A stretch of 64,000 nt of DNA, taken from positions 15,159,219-15,223,218 of the forward strand of contig OX243822.1 of the NCBI GenBank assembly GCA_945859605.1. Reading direction: 5' to 3'. This DNA is from Lumbricus rubellus. Lineage: Eukaryota > Annelida > Clitellata > Crassiclitellata > Lumbricidae. A program made the translations under genes and the position numbers. Numbering within the stretch: the first letter of the stretch is position 1; every line of letters starts with the position of its first letter. The notes below the pieces were generated by a model, which was not told the DNA's origin, searched no databases, and was given only the letters and a program-made list of their open reading frames with translations. This document shows positions 47,277-58,159 of this stretch, one piece after another.

Positions 47277-47711
47277 TCAATGCAGGCTGTTTATAACTTC
47301 TTGAAAACTCACCCCATCTTTGCATGTTTTTTTCAGGGCGTGCAGGCATAGATGACCGCAAAACACTTCGTTGTCGGGCTGTACGCGTTCGCTATTGTAG
47401 TACACGGGACTCTGTAAATACTCTAGCAGTTCTGTAGGAGGGGGCAGGCCATAGCTGTCGAAATATATTTTATCCTTGCCGTTCTTCAAAAAAGCAACCC
47501 AGTGCGAGCCGGTTCCATTAGAATCGTCTAGATTCAATATCCCGCATTCAGTCCGGCTAGGTTTCTTCGGCAGCTCGTCTCTGAGAAATACTCCCCGGAA
47601 ATTAGGGATATTGAGCTTTTTTGCGGCATCTAGTAGTTCAAAATTCGTCAACGGATGATTTGGGAGAACTACGCCTTCGACATTTATGTTTTTCACAGTT
47701 GTATAGCTCAT
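47277..47711 (-). CDS. PRO: Adenain-like cysteine protease (B)
   Basis: 144 residues. His in GSHWVAF, Asp in YFDSYG, Gln in RVQPDNE and Cys in FCGHLC give the full catalytic set. Same order relative to fibres and polymerase as in A, but on the opposite strand. It presumably matures the B virion proteins. Confidence 0.92.
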   Translation of the reverse strand: MSYTTVKNINVEGVVLPNHPLTNFELLDAAKKLNIPNFRGVFLRDELPKKPSRTECGILNLDDSNGTGSHWVAFLKNGKDKIYFDSYGLPPPTELLEYLQSPVYYNSERVQPDNEVFCGHLCLHALKKTCKDGVSFQEVINSLH

Positions 47712-47733
47712 TTTATTATTTCATCTAGATGTT

Positions 47734-48063
47734 TCACAAACTAACGAGCTTTCGAACTTCTACGCAGGCGAGATAATATTTATGTCTGCAATTTTTGCAT
47801 TCATTCGCCTTTCCATCTTTTTGAAATCGATTGTTGACGTATTCCGATATGTTCTGATTTACCTTACACCGGCTGCAAACTTTTGTGTCTTTTGTCTCCC
47901 TAATTTCCTGTCTTGCGTATTTGTGCGCAAGCTCTTTCACTTTGGCATTTTTACAAATTTTACAGCTGGGGTAATACCCGCTCTTCTGTGAGTTATCTTT
48001 GTGAAATTCGTCCAAGCTTTTTTCTTTTTTGCATTTGGTACACACTTTTTTTGCCGCATCCAT
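47734..48063 (-). CDS. Double zinc-ribbon protein (B only)
   Basis: 109 residues with two copies of a C-x2-C...C-x2-C module: CTKCKKEKSLDEFHKD..CKIC and CSRCKVNQNISEYVNN..CKNC. Such modules occur in phage and giant-virus proteins, often beside HNH nucleases, and probably bind nucleic acid. No nuclease motif is visible. It lies between polymerase and protease, a slot that is empty in A. Confidence 0.6.
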   Translation of the reverse strand: MDAAKKVCTKCKKEKSLDEFHKDNSQKSGYYPSCKICKNAKVKELAHKYARQEIRETKDTKVCSRCKVNQNISEYVNNRFQKDGKANECKNCRHKYYLACVEVRKLVSL

Positions 48064-48079
48064 TTTATATTAGTGTAAA

Positions 48080-51000
48080 TTATTCTTTATTTTGTTTAGT
48101 TTTCAGCGTGTAGTGCCCATAGGCTAGGGTGTGGATCCCGTCATCCATTATTACTCTTTTGTCGTCGTCGGCAGACAGAGCTATTTTATTTACTTCTTCG
48201 GTGTAAATTTCATGGCGGTAGGATCGAATGACGTTCATCGCTCTCGACTGTTGTCTTTTCGTAAACACGCAGTCTTTGTAATCTGCGTGAGTGATTGATT
48301 TCTTGACGACGTTCTTTTTCACACCTTTACATTTCTTGTAGTCTTCACCCGCCATCTTGTAAGAGTACAACTTGGATCGCAGCCCGACAAATTCTTCAAT
48401 CTGTTTTCCCGCGGCCTCGTCTTTGAACATACCAACCACTTTTTTATTAACGCCGGATTCTATACCCGACGGGTGATCGCTCGGATAGTCTGAAGTATCG
48501 AACATACTTTGGACGTCGGGGGAAATATCTTTGTAGAAGTCTTCCGTTTTAATTTCATACGCCAAAGAATCGGTATCGGTGAATAATAGCTTGGCCCTAT
48601 CTCCGTACTTGGCCTTGATGTAATTATAATGAAACTCATACATGTGCGTCTTACTAACGTCCAATATACACATCCCTAGATATATCGGCTTGTTGTAAAA
48701 CAACTTGGTCTTTTTCATGTGAACGGCGATGAGGTTTTCATCGAAAATCGTTCGTCTGTCGTAATTAGTTTTCGCGACTAGCTTGATAGCTTCCTTCTCA
48801 TCACTCACCAATCGTATGTCAACTCGATTCTCGATAGCTTCCATTGTTTTTCCGAAAACGCTATTGTTCATCAGCTTGAAAAAGTCTTTTTCAAAATCGT
48901 TCGTAGCTTTCGTTCTCAGGTTAGTATTCAGATCGATATACTTTTTCAGCCAGGCACTTTCCACGAATTTTATTCCTCGATGTATTTTTACGATTTTCAA
49001 TCCGAGCCTTTCGTACAATTTTAAATTTTCGTAATGAACTACATACTTTACTTTGTCATTCAAGTTTGGAATGAGTTTCGCGACATTCGATCCCGCGGGT
49101 TTTACACTCTCCGGAGCGAGAGGATAATGATTATGCAGGTCGTGCAATTCCTCTGGATATTCTAAGTCGACTTCTAACACACATCCCACTCCATCTCGTT
49201 CGGTAATGTTTCTCCAATCATTCAATTCGTCATCGTTCATCCATTCAAACCCATGAGTTGGTAACGGTTTGCTCATTGCCCATCCGTACAAGTTGTTCGC
49301 GTCCAAGTATGGAATGAATACTGAATGCTGGGTGGGATTGAAAGCTTCTCCCATGTACTCGTTGTTCGCTTTCGCGTATCGATGCGAAATCGTGCTGACA
49401 CCTCCTCGTATTCCCTGCTTGATCATCAGTAACATATCGTAGTCACTCAACAACTCCAACTCTACGCCAGTCGTCTTCAACGCCGCATCCCATGCAAGTC
49501 CTGGGCTAGTGTAGTACCACGCAGGATCTAGGTTGTAGTGCTTCATACAGACGTCTCTGAAGTTTTCGAACACATCCGCTAATAATAGAACATCCGATAA
49601 ATTATACAAGTCGTGATATTGGCGTAATGTTTTGCATTCAAATTTGTCCCATACCGTTTTCGCGTGCGCGTAATCTTTTCCACTAATACCCGAATCGTTT
49701 AGTTTTGAATAGAAGGCATGTTTCGGCGGCAATTCGGTTTCGTTTAATCTTTCAACACCGTCGACGTAATCATACGGGTAAACGCCTTTTCTGAGTAAAA
49801 GATCCAGCTTCTCACCTTCAAAAAATTTCCCTAAATTCTTGCACTGGTCTTTCTGAAGATTTTTCGATAACGCGTCGAGACTCGAGGGCATGAATCTAAA
49901 ACTATCGATGAAACGTAATTCGCGCTTGACTTCTCTCTCTTTTCCATCTGCGTCTACAAACTTATCGACGACGACCTCTCTGCTGAATGAGATATACTTT
50001 TCTTCGTTGCAGGGAATGCATTTGATTTTCTCGCCGTGTTCACCTCGTAATTTCTTGATAAATAAATGGCTGTCATAACCTCTCAAATTGTGAAATATGA
50101 CAGGGAAGAACTTGGGGACTTTGTATTTCAGATTACAAAGGTTGTGAGCGGCACCTCTAAATTTTCCAGTCAAATGACAGTGATCTCGTACCGGTTTTTC
50201 ATCGTCTATAAATTCTCCCCCGCATATATGGCAAACAGTAGCCGAGTCGAAATGCTCCTGCTCTTTCTTGCCGAATATCATTTTATTTGGGAATTTGAAC
50301 TGGTTATATATTCGTTTCACATTTTCTTCAAGACTGTCTATGAATTTCTGAGCGACATCATCGTCTTCGTTTTCAGCTGTAAACCTCAAAGGCTCTTGAG
50401 AATAAACATCATCGTCGAAGCATTTCAAATGATAACAAAACGAACTGGGCGTATGTTTTTGAAACTTGTTGGTGTAAGACGTGCTAGGAACGGGTTGGCA
50501 TGTACCGATAGGTTTGATGAACGACTCAAAATCGGCAAAGTACACAAACGGTACGCGCATCTTTCTATAGTGTTGTGTAAAACTTAGCATAGTCCCAGGT
50601 TCCGGAAGTTCTATTCGTTGGGCGTCCTGCTGCGAACAGTACTCAGTATGTTTGCGAAGCGATTCTACCTTTCTAAAACCGATTAAACATCTTCTGCAAT
50701 AGTGCATTGAATTATGGGATTTTTCTGTTCGTAGTGCTAGCAATCTGTTAAAATTCTTGATCCAGCAATAATGCTTCTTTTCCCCATCAGAAATGAGTAA
50801 TAGATCTACACACCTATCATTCTCATGCTTTGATATATATAGTGGGAATACATTCACATCTTTCTCGTAACCAAAAACATTAACACTAATATTATTATTT
50901 CGCTCAAACTTACTCAACACATTAGCATCCGCTGCTACGGGGAATTCGATACCAGACCAATTGAGTTCCTCAGACTGTCTAATTAATTCTTTCGTAATTC

Positions 51001-51940
51001 TTTCTGTATTTTTGTCGACTGGGTTTACAGCCCTCGTTACACACCACTTGAAGCATTCATCGTCTTCGTTCTTCATATTAATAATAGCCTTTTTATTCGC
51101 TAAATAATCTGGAAGTGGAATATAAGAACTTCCTTTCAATGGTTTGTATACCACTGTATCGATATCCAACTTCAAAACGGTTTTGAATCTCCAATTACTC
51201 CCCCGCATCTGAAAACTTGCCATGCTCTCCTTAATTTTATCCGCTGCGTTGGCATATATTTCCCTCACATCGGTTGCTTCTAAAATAATATCACTCTTTG
51301 ATTTGAAATTAGGCTCAGCCGTTACTACTTCGCCGGTTTTCATATCTACTTTCTCCATTTCGCACATGAGATCGAATTGAACTTTTACCCCGCGATTTTT
51401 CCCTAGCAGCCTAACTACATGCGGTCTTACAGCCTTGAGAAAAGTTGCAACATCGATCCCGTTGTCGCCATCGATCGTGTATCTTTTTGTAAACCCTTTG
51501 ATAGCCGTCGCAGTCTCTCGAAGTTTGAACCTATGAATGGGCGGTTTTATTTGAGGGGGTAACTCACTAATCTCGCGAGTCAGCCAATCCGAAAAAACTA
51601 TTTTATTTTTCCCCGTGTTCAAAAATTTCCAAGTATTAGACAAGAATGCCGTAAGTTCCGCTTTTGCTAATCTCGAGTATCCTCGCACACCTCTCTTTTT
51701 TGCAATTTCTCGCAATTCTCGCACAGTGGCGGGAGTATGCGCTGGTGTTTTGTTGACCTGTGCCCGAGCGCCTAGCCGATCTCCCTGCGATATGAACGCT
51801 ATGAGTTCCGCTTTTCGCAAACTCGAGTATCCTCTTTGTCCTCTCTGTTTAGAAATTTGTCGTAATTCTTTCAGATTATACGATGAGTAGTCCATTTTAT
51901 ATTGGGATCTCTCGTCTTTATGCCGAGTTGTATATTCCAT
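48080..51940 (-). CDS. PolB: Protein-primed family B DNA polymerase with N-terminal SAP repeats (B)
   Basis: 1,286 residues from the ATG at 51,940, or 1,271 from 51,895, which is preceded by AATATAAAATGG like other genes here. Two SAP motifs open it: LKELRQISKQRGQRGY and VRELREIAKKRGVRGY. Then, as in A: exonuclease I YFADFESF, finger insert CHICGGEF..RDHCHLTGKFRGAAH, exonuclease II HNLRGYDSHLF, motif A YLDANNLYGWAM, motif B LMNNSVFGKT and motif C TDTDS. All catalytic residues are present. The gene runs leftwards from the right TIR, opposite to A. Confidence 0.95.
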   Translation of the reverse strand: MEYTTRHKDERSQYKMDYSSYNLKELRQISKQRGQRGYSSLRKAELIAFISQGDRLGARAQVNKTPAHTPATVRELREIAKKRGVRGYSRLAKAELTAFLSNTWKFLNTGKNKIVFSDWLTREISELPPQIKPPIHRFKLRETATAIKGFTKRYTIDGDNGIDVATFLKAVRPHVVRLLGKNRGVKVQFDLMCEMEKVDMKTGEVVTAEPNFKSKSDIILEATDVREIYANAADKIKESMASFQMRGSNWRFKTVLKLDIDTVVYKPLKGSSYIPLPDYLANKKAIINMKNEDDECFKWCVTRAVNPVDKNTERITKELIRQSEELNWSGIEFPVAADANVLSKFERNNNISVNVFGYEKDVNVFPLYISKHENDRCVDLLLISDGEKKHYCWIKNFNRLLALRTEKSHNSMHYCRRCLIGFRKVESLRKHTEYCSQQDAQRIELPEPGTMLSFTQHYRKMRVPFVYFADFESFIKPIGTCQPVPSTSYTNKFQKHTPSSFCYHLKCFDDDVYSQEPLRFTAENEDDDVAQKFIDSLEENVKRIYNQFKFPNKMIFGKKEQEHFDSATVCHICGGEFIDDEKPVRDHCHLTGKFRGAAHNLCNLKYKVPKFFPVIFHNLRGYDSHLFIKKLRGEHGEKIKCIPCNEEKYISFSREVVVDKFVDADGKEREVKRELRFIDSFRFMPSSLDALSKNLQKDQCKNLGKFFEGEKLDLLLRKGVYPYDYVDGVERLNETELPPKHAFYSKLNDSGISGKDYAHAKTVWDKFECKTLRQYHDLYNLSDVLLLADVFENFRDVCMKHYNLDPAWYYTSPGLAWDAALKTTGVELELLSDYDMLLMIKQGIRGGVSTISHRYAKANNEYMGEAFNPTQHSVFIPYLDANNLYGWAMSKPLPTHGFEWMNDDELNDWRNITERDGVGCVLEVDLEYPEELHDLHNHYPLAPESVKPAGSNVAKLIPNLNDKVKYVVHYENLKLYERLGLKIVKIHRGIKFVESAWLKKYIDLNTNLRTKATNDFEKDFFKLMNNSVFGKTMEAIENRVDIRLVSDEKEAIKLVAKTNYDRRTIFDENLIAVHMKKTKLFYNKPIYLGMCILDVSKTHMYEFHYNYIKAKYGDRAKLLFTDTDSLAYEIKTEDFYKDISPDVQSMFDTSDYPSDHPSGIESGVNKKVVGMFKDEAAGKQIEEFVGLRSKLYSYKMAGEDYKKCKGVKKNVVKKSITHADYKDCVFTKRQQSRAMNVIRSYRHEIYTEEVNKIALSADDDKRVIMDDGIHTLAYGHYTLKTKQNKE

Positions 51941-51954
51941 TTTCAGTTATTTTC

Positions 51955-51970
51955 TATACGCCGGAGAAAA
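51955..51970 (-). promoter_or_regulatory. TTTTCTCCGGCGTATA leader element, polymerase copy
   Basis: Same 16-bp word as upstream of the TIR-borne SAP gene. It spans the inner edge of the right TIR, 15 bases before the first polymerase ATG. Confidence 0.5.
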
Positions 51971-52538
51971 AAATAATAATATTCGATTGATCCAAAGACG
52001 ATTATAAACCAACGGTGTAAAATCGTTTGCGATATTGTAATCCCATATCTACGTCGTAGTCCGCTCACGCCCCTGCATCACACGGGGTGAGTTGCCATTG
52101 CGCCGACGACGAACGACGGTAATCGTGCCCGGCCCTTGTTGACGATCCGGCCGTGGATTCTTGCATGGGCATTCATCGTCGCAGCATTCGCGGATGTGGG
52201 CGTCAATTTTAGCAATGAACGCCGCTTTCCACCGTCTTGTAAAATATCCATCCCGGCCGCTCGGCTCGGCGATTTTTCGTAATTCAGTAACTTTTTTCGA
52301 GTAGTCCATTTTGTATACGCCGGAGAAAATATTTTTTACTTTTTTACTTTTTTTACTTTTTTACTTTTTTTACTTTTTTACTTTTTTTACTTTTTTTACT
52401 TTTTTACTTTTTTTACTTTTTTTACTTTTTTAAGGCTGTACTGGTCAAATGGGCGAAGGTCAAGGCTGTACTGGTCAAATGGGCGAAGGTCAAGGCTGTA
52501 CTGGTCAAATGAGTCAGCCGCCTTATTGGGCCTCTACT
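51963..52538 (-). repeat. Right TIR of Polinton B
   Basis: Inverted copy of 30,349-30,907, ending CCTCTACT before the duplication AGTTTC. Confidence 0.9.
52049..52309 (-). CDS. SAP-type short protein in right TIR (B)
   Basis: 86 residues, the partner of 30,561-30,806. The first 60 residues are almost identical (one Val/Ala change). A one-base difference and local substitutions change the C-terminus to an RERTTT end. It lies directly upstream of the polymerase on the same strand and resembles that protein's own start, so it may descend from a duplicated polymerase 5' end, or the reverse. Confidence 0.6.
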   Translation of the reverse strand: MDYSKKVTELRKIAEPSGRDGYFTRRWKAAFIAKIDAHIRECCDDECPCKNPRPDRQQGPGTITVVRRRRNGNSPRVMQGRERTTT

Positions 52539-52544
52539 AGTTTC
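52539..52544. repeat. Target-site duplication of Polinton B, right
   Basis: AGTTTC, identical to 30,343-30,348. Confidence 0.9.
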
Positions 52545-53071
52545 TGAGCAATCACGCTCATTCGCTGCAACAGTAGCTGTTGCTGTTCGACTAAAAATAA
52601 CCTGTCCAGATTTGTTTGCTTAGCCTACGTAGGCCTATGTTGATTTTTTATTCAAAGGCATTTTTATATTTAAACTAAAAAGTTTTATACTATGTTAGAT
52701 TTTTTATTCTGCATCCGGCGTTTAGGCTATAGGTTACCACTCACCAAAGTTCAAATCAAATAGGTTAGATAGGCCTATTGACTGCAGTCATTCGATGTAG
52801 TAGATTTAGAATAAATTTAAATTGTTTGAATTCGCCATCTTATCTGGCAAGTTAAAATAAGGCACGTTGATTTATTTCGATTTTTTAAATAGTAGGCCTA
52901 AGACAGAAATTGGAATACAGTTTGGATAACAATTCGAATAATTTCACAATTTCAAACAAACAAACTAATAATTACGGTTTATTTTGTTATTTTTAACTCT
53001 TCTCCGCGGACCGGCGATCACACCTCCGCGGACCGGCACCGGTCCGCGGACCACCACTTTGGGAACCACTG

Positions 53072-53079
53072 CGTTAGCC
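53072..53079. repeat. hAT target-site duplication, right
   Basis: CGTTAGCC, identical to 30,045-30,052. Confidence 0.85.
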
Positions 53080-54496
53080 TACATGTGCCACACTATAATA
53101 TATACCGGTATGTGACGTGTCCTACATAAAATGTAGGACATATTATATATAGAGACGCATATAATGCTATGCGGATGACGATGTTAGGTTTCAGTTGCAT
53201 CTGATTTGATTTGATTTGATTTGATTTGATTTGCCATGCTCAGACCGAATGTGTGTTTTTTTTATTAGCGATTGCCGCTTGCTTGTTTTGAAATACGCTC
53301 TTGCTAAGAATCAATGGCGGACGAGGTTTTGACTGATGTATAATTAAATATCGTGTGTTGATGTGCTTATAAGGAGTCACTACAGGAATACTTGCACGTG
53401 GTACCAGCAGCCTAGCAGTTATAGCTCTTCCGCCCGCTCTGCAACAACGCAGGGCCATTCCTTCTCGGTTGGGCCAAGTTGTATGTGAGGCGCCCATATA
53501 TGTGAGGCATGGCTGTGCTACGATGCCATAAAAATTGTCATTGTTGTGGTTGCTGATGCTATCTTTATTAATTATTAACTATTACTTTTTCATTTTATTA
53601 TTATTATTTGTTCATATTTTTTTGCCCCGAGGTATACAGGATCCCTCAGGGACTTCACTACCGCCTAATATAAAATCACAGTCTGGAACGGCCCTATTCA
53701 CTATTTTATTATAATAGTCCTGAAACGTGTCTACCTTGGCTGTACGACACCTCCCAAACGGTTCTCAGTTTCAGAGACTGTTGAATACTGCTTTTTTTCG
53801 CTTGGCCTGAGTCGGGAGCGACTCCAAGTAGCGACTTAAGGCGCTCTATATATTCTGGTTGATTGATCGAATGATTAATATTATCTTACCTCACAAGATC
53901 CAGTATAGCCTCTTACTCCACACGATGTAGTTTAGCTGTTCTTAATTGGCGACTCGAATGGCGTACGTGACCTTTCCCTTCGCTCGTGCAATGACCAACC
54001 AACCCACCCACCCACAGACTCACCCATCCACCAACCCACCCACCCACGCAAAGGCACACACTGGGTCAACTCCCCTCCCTCACATATCCGTCGACCCTAC
54101 TGGTACAAGTGTTTTGAGTTTCATACATCAAATTATAAGTGGTCAAAATCAAGTGGCACTAATAGTATGAATATTTTTCAGTTCATCTCCTGCTGTGGGT
54201 TTGCTTTTAGTCGCTGTTCTTACTGCGATGCTGTCGCATCCTGTCCAATTATATTCTCTAATTAGATCGTGGGATGGTGGGGGAGTACTGTACTACAGCA
54301 GTTCTAGCAGCACGCGTTAAGACGTCATTATGACCTTTGTTCGTGGTTGGGCTGGGAGCGCCTCTGAGTAGTTTCTTGAAGGGACGCTATATAACTGCTC
54401 TGAATGAATGAATTAATGATGATGATGATGACGATGATGATGATGATGAGGAGGAGGAGGAGGAGGGGGACGACGACGATGATGATGACGATGATT
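53080..54496. other. Non-coding DNA with LINE/SINE tails and microsatellites
   Basis: (TGATT)n at 53,195-53,230; a diverged LINE/SINE tail (GGGAGCGACTCC.. GGCGCTCTATATA) near 53,808-53,855; a LINE tail identical in form to 3,866-3,945 at 54,343-54,415; and (GAT)n at 54,415-54,500. No gene recognised. Confidence 0.5.
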
Positions 54497-55206
54497 ATCA
54501 AATCATCAAATCAAATCAAATCAAATCAAATCAAATCAGTTTATTTCCTGAATACGCACCAAAAATAACAATCAAGGCAGTGAACAGGGAATTGTACATA
54601 TTTAGTGGTATCAAGGGGAGACCCGGAAGGGATGGAAATCCCGCTAATTGGGCCACCCAGTAATCATTGAATTGCAAGGCATAATATACAGGACATGACA
54701 GCCGGTTTAAACGATTGCAGAAATAGAAATATAATCAGGACAGAAACTTATTAATAGAGGATAGATAACACAACTTAACTAACACTTAACTAACACTTAA
54801 CTAACACTTAACTAACACTTAACTAACACACCCAATTCAACACAATAATTCAAGCAGTTCGATTGATAATATAACAACGTAGGCGTTTCTTGAAGATATG
54901 AAGACCATGTAATTGACTTATAGCTGAGGGGATACTGTTCCAAATATTAGCACCAGTATATCTGATCGAAAATAAACGAGTGTTAGTATGAGCAAATGGT
55001 TGTCTATACAAATTTGCACTTCTTGTGGAATAGGAATGAAAATCAGAGGCACGGAAGAACATTTGTCTATACGCTACTGGTAACAAGTTGTGCTCATATC
55101 GAAACATAAATTCACCTATCTGAACCGTCCTAATTTGTTCAATCTTTAGTAATTTAAATTCCAGAAATAGCTGATGAGTATGAGAATTGTATGGAACATT
55201 AGCCAC
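54497..55206 (-). mobile_element. 5'-truncated LINE 3' end, minus strand
   Basis: 55,206-54,850 encodes the last 118 residues of a LINE reverse transcriptase (FRYEHNLLPVAYRQMF, SIRYTGANIWNSIP, FKKRLR). The 3' UTR contains a CTTAACTAACA minisatellite (about 54,770-54,830) and ends in (TGATT)n at 54,500-54,540. It is another family or lineage than the copy at 8,358-8,985. Confidence 0.75.
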
Positions 55207-56839
55207 ATAACGAATAACACGTTTATGATGATGATGATGACGATGATGACGGTGATGACGACGACGACGATGATAACGACGACGACGATGATGATGATGA
55301 CGACGACGACGACGCTAGTGACGTGACATGAAGTATTATACAGTATCTTTCCGGAAATGGCTAAATTATTCATCCATAGGTGGCGTATATAATTATCTCA
55401 GAATCTAAAACCTAAGCGTGGTTGTAACGGTAGACCAGTATAATAGTTTTACCGTTAATTATCCGGAGATAAAATATATCCCAATCCCGTTATACAGATA
55501 AAGCAACATCAATTATATATACGCAGACTTCTTTATAATACTATATGTAGCCTATGTATGCCATAGAATATAATAATTATATAATATAAATATTATATAT
55601 CATCAAGACAAGCTCAAGGGTGTCCCGTGTTCTCTTTAGTCGCGATTGTCAAACGCAGGGCTATTATAAAGTGTCGTCAAGCTTTTTAGTTGTTTGACTT
55701 GTGAAGGATGCACAGATGGTAGAAATCTATCAGAGCAAACATTGCCCCTCTCTACCCCAGAGCACACAACGGATACACCAAAACAAATGTCCGGAGACAC
55801 ACTCACGCAAACGCACACGCACACAGATCCAGACATAAACACAGAGAAGCATACAGACAGACAGACAGACATGCCTGATTCAGAAATACATACAGACGCA
55901 TACATAAAGACTGACACTTGGACATAGCCAAACAAAATGACATAGAGACAAATAGGTCAATAGAAAAAACTATCGATGATAGAACGCATACATGTATAAT
56001 AGGAGGCACGTCAAGCTGTGTGAATATAATAGGTATGTAAGTAGGCCTAATATGTATGTATTCATATTCATGTATGTATGCATGCATGCATGAATGTATG
56101 TATGCATGTAAGTATGTATGTATTTATTTATGTATGTTTATGTGTTTGAATGTATAGTTGCATAATTGCATGCGTATAATTATATCACATGTTTTCGAAT
56201 GTAAAAATGAATCCATTGATGATGTCATCTTTGTCATCGCCAGAACCACCTCCTCCTCCTCCTCCTCCTCCTCCTCCTCCTCCTCCTCCTCCACCTCTTT
56301 TCCTCTTTTCCTGTTTCCGTCTGATCCGTCATCGTTTTTAATTGCGCTTCCACCTTTTTCCCTCTGATGAAGAAAGCTGCCGTCTCTATTCCTCTTTTTT
56401 CTCTGTCTCTGCCTCTGTCTCTTTCTCTGTCTGTATGTCACCGTCTCTGTCTTTGTATCTCTATCTGTCTCTCTCTCTCTGTCTATATCTGTCCCTATAT
56501 CTGTCTCTGTCTGTTTCTGTTTCTGTCTCTTTATACCTCTGCATCTCTGCTTCTGTTTCTCTCTGTCTGTCTCTGTCTCTGTTTGTCTGTTGTCTGTCTG
56601 TGTGTGTCTTTCTTATTTTTTGGGTTCCAACATCAAACACGAATAGCGGATGAGAATGATAAAGAAAACTATAAATGCAGCGGCGATCAGAGAAAAACGA
56701 AAAGCTCGTAAGATAGATTGCAGCCATAATAGCCATTTACAATAATATCTTCTACATGGAGGTGTATGCTCCGCAACAGAGAAAACCCGGCTTAATCGAG
56801 ACGGAGGAGACAGACAGACAGACAGACAGACAGACAGGC

Positions 56840-56872
<33 letters not shown>

Positions 56873-57164
56873 GTCAGACAGACAGACATAGTTGTTGTAG
56901 TCCAATATAAAAATGAGCCTTATAGGACCTTCAAACCAGCCGGGATCTATAACGAGGTGTTTATTTCAATATTAGGACAAACTCGGAGGCAATGAATTAA
57001 AAGAAAAAAACATTATCGTTGATTCATAAAGCAGTACATGTATATTATTATGGCGACGGTGCTCTTCCGCTGTCTATTTTGTATTTACCCATTGGTGCCC
57101 CGTGGGAGGTGATGATGGATGAGGCGACAAGATGTGGACAGAAACATTCCAGCATCAGCAACTT

Positions 57165-57196
<32 letters not shown>

Positions 57197-58159
57197 TCGT
57201 CAAGAGTAGTCGCAGTATATTTAACGGAATAAATGTACAAGTAACTCGTGATGTCAAGATAATGCATGTATATAAGTTTATTATCTCACAAATCACAAAT
57301 ATGCTCGTACACAAACTTTAGCACTCAATGTGTAGTAATCAAAAGTAGTTCGTGATCAATAGTGTTTTATTGTAGTGTATTTCGCAAGTAGCCTATTTCA
57401 GGCAGACTCGACCCGACCCCCTGCGCATGCGCGCACAACCTATCGATTCCGCTTATAATTAGTATATCTGACTTGACGCAGCGGTCGTGAATAAGCTGGT
57501 TCCCTGCGTTCAACTATTGAGAAAGATTTGCGAGCATTAGAAATCGACGACAGAAATCTTCTTTATCGTTTTCAATTCGTCGCTTGCTCTTTCAGTGCCA
57601 GTCACCAATCTAGATAAAGGAGGAGGGTGACGATAGCAGGCTTATGATAACGCAGTATCGTTAACCTGAAACTGCTACTATTTAGCCGTTATCATCACAG
57701 GACTAGCACTTTGCTTAGCGTATGAATGAAATTTACGAATGTAAATAATCGCCTATCATGCTTTATGGTGCGCTTATTGACGCGTGGGATTTGTGCTGCC
57801 CTCTAGCGAATATAACAAAGTCGAACACAACAGATAATAATTATAAGAAGCCATAATGTTTTTGTCGATTGCCATCTACCGAATCAAATGATAGGACAGG
57901 CCAGATCAGGACAGGATGGGATGGGGATGAGGATGAGATGGGACATTTCAGGATATGATTGGACAGGACAATCATGACAAGACTGGACATAATAGTTTAG
58001 GAAATGATAGAACAACGTATATAGGATAGGATAGTTTAGTAGAAACTACAAACAAGAGCGAAGTATTGCATTTCTCACATACTCGCTCACCTACATTCCA
58101 ACAGACTTTCAACAGTTCCTATTCATCAACTACTGTATGAAATTATTATTATGATGATG
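55207..58159. other. Microsatellite-rich spacer
   Basis: Simple repeats: GAT/GAC (55,225-55,320), GTAT/GCAT (56,030-56,150), CTC (56,250-56,295), CTGT/CT (56,395-56,600), GACA (56,808-56,890), CAG (57,165-57,192) and GGACA-type (57,895-57,985). No gene, RNA or promoter can be supported; open frames here are repeat artefacts. Confidence 0.6.

Larger units (their letters stand above)
30349..52538. mobile_element. Polinton/Maverick B (adintovirus-like), complete, carrying an LTR retrotransposon
   Basis: 22,190 bp in all, about 15.2 kb without the nested retrotransposon. TIRs start AGTAGAGG and are flanked by a perfect 6-bp duplication. The core genes match Polinton A one for one, but the polymerase-protease-fibre block is inverted and the accessory genes differ. 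One gene (DUF8207-like) is broken by the retrotransposon; the others are open. Codon use looks more G/C-rich than in A. Confidence 0.95.
30053..53071. mobile_element. Non-autonomous hAT transposon, split by Polinton B
   Basis: Ends are CAGTGGTTCCCAAA on the left and its inverse TTTGGGAACCACTG on the right, with subterminal CGGACCG repeats and 8-bp target duplications. Its own DNA is only about 30,053-30,348 and 52,545-53,071 (roughly 0.8 kb). No transposase remains. The rest is Polinton B, inserted inside it, so the hAT is older. Confidence 0.85.

Noticed and set aside
56124..57000. Arg/Glu-, Ser- and Gln/Thr-rich open frames
   Set aside because: All coincide with CTC, CTGT, GACA or CAG microsatellites.
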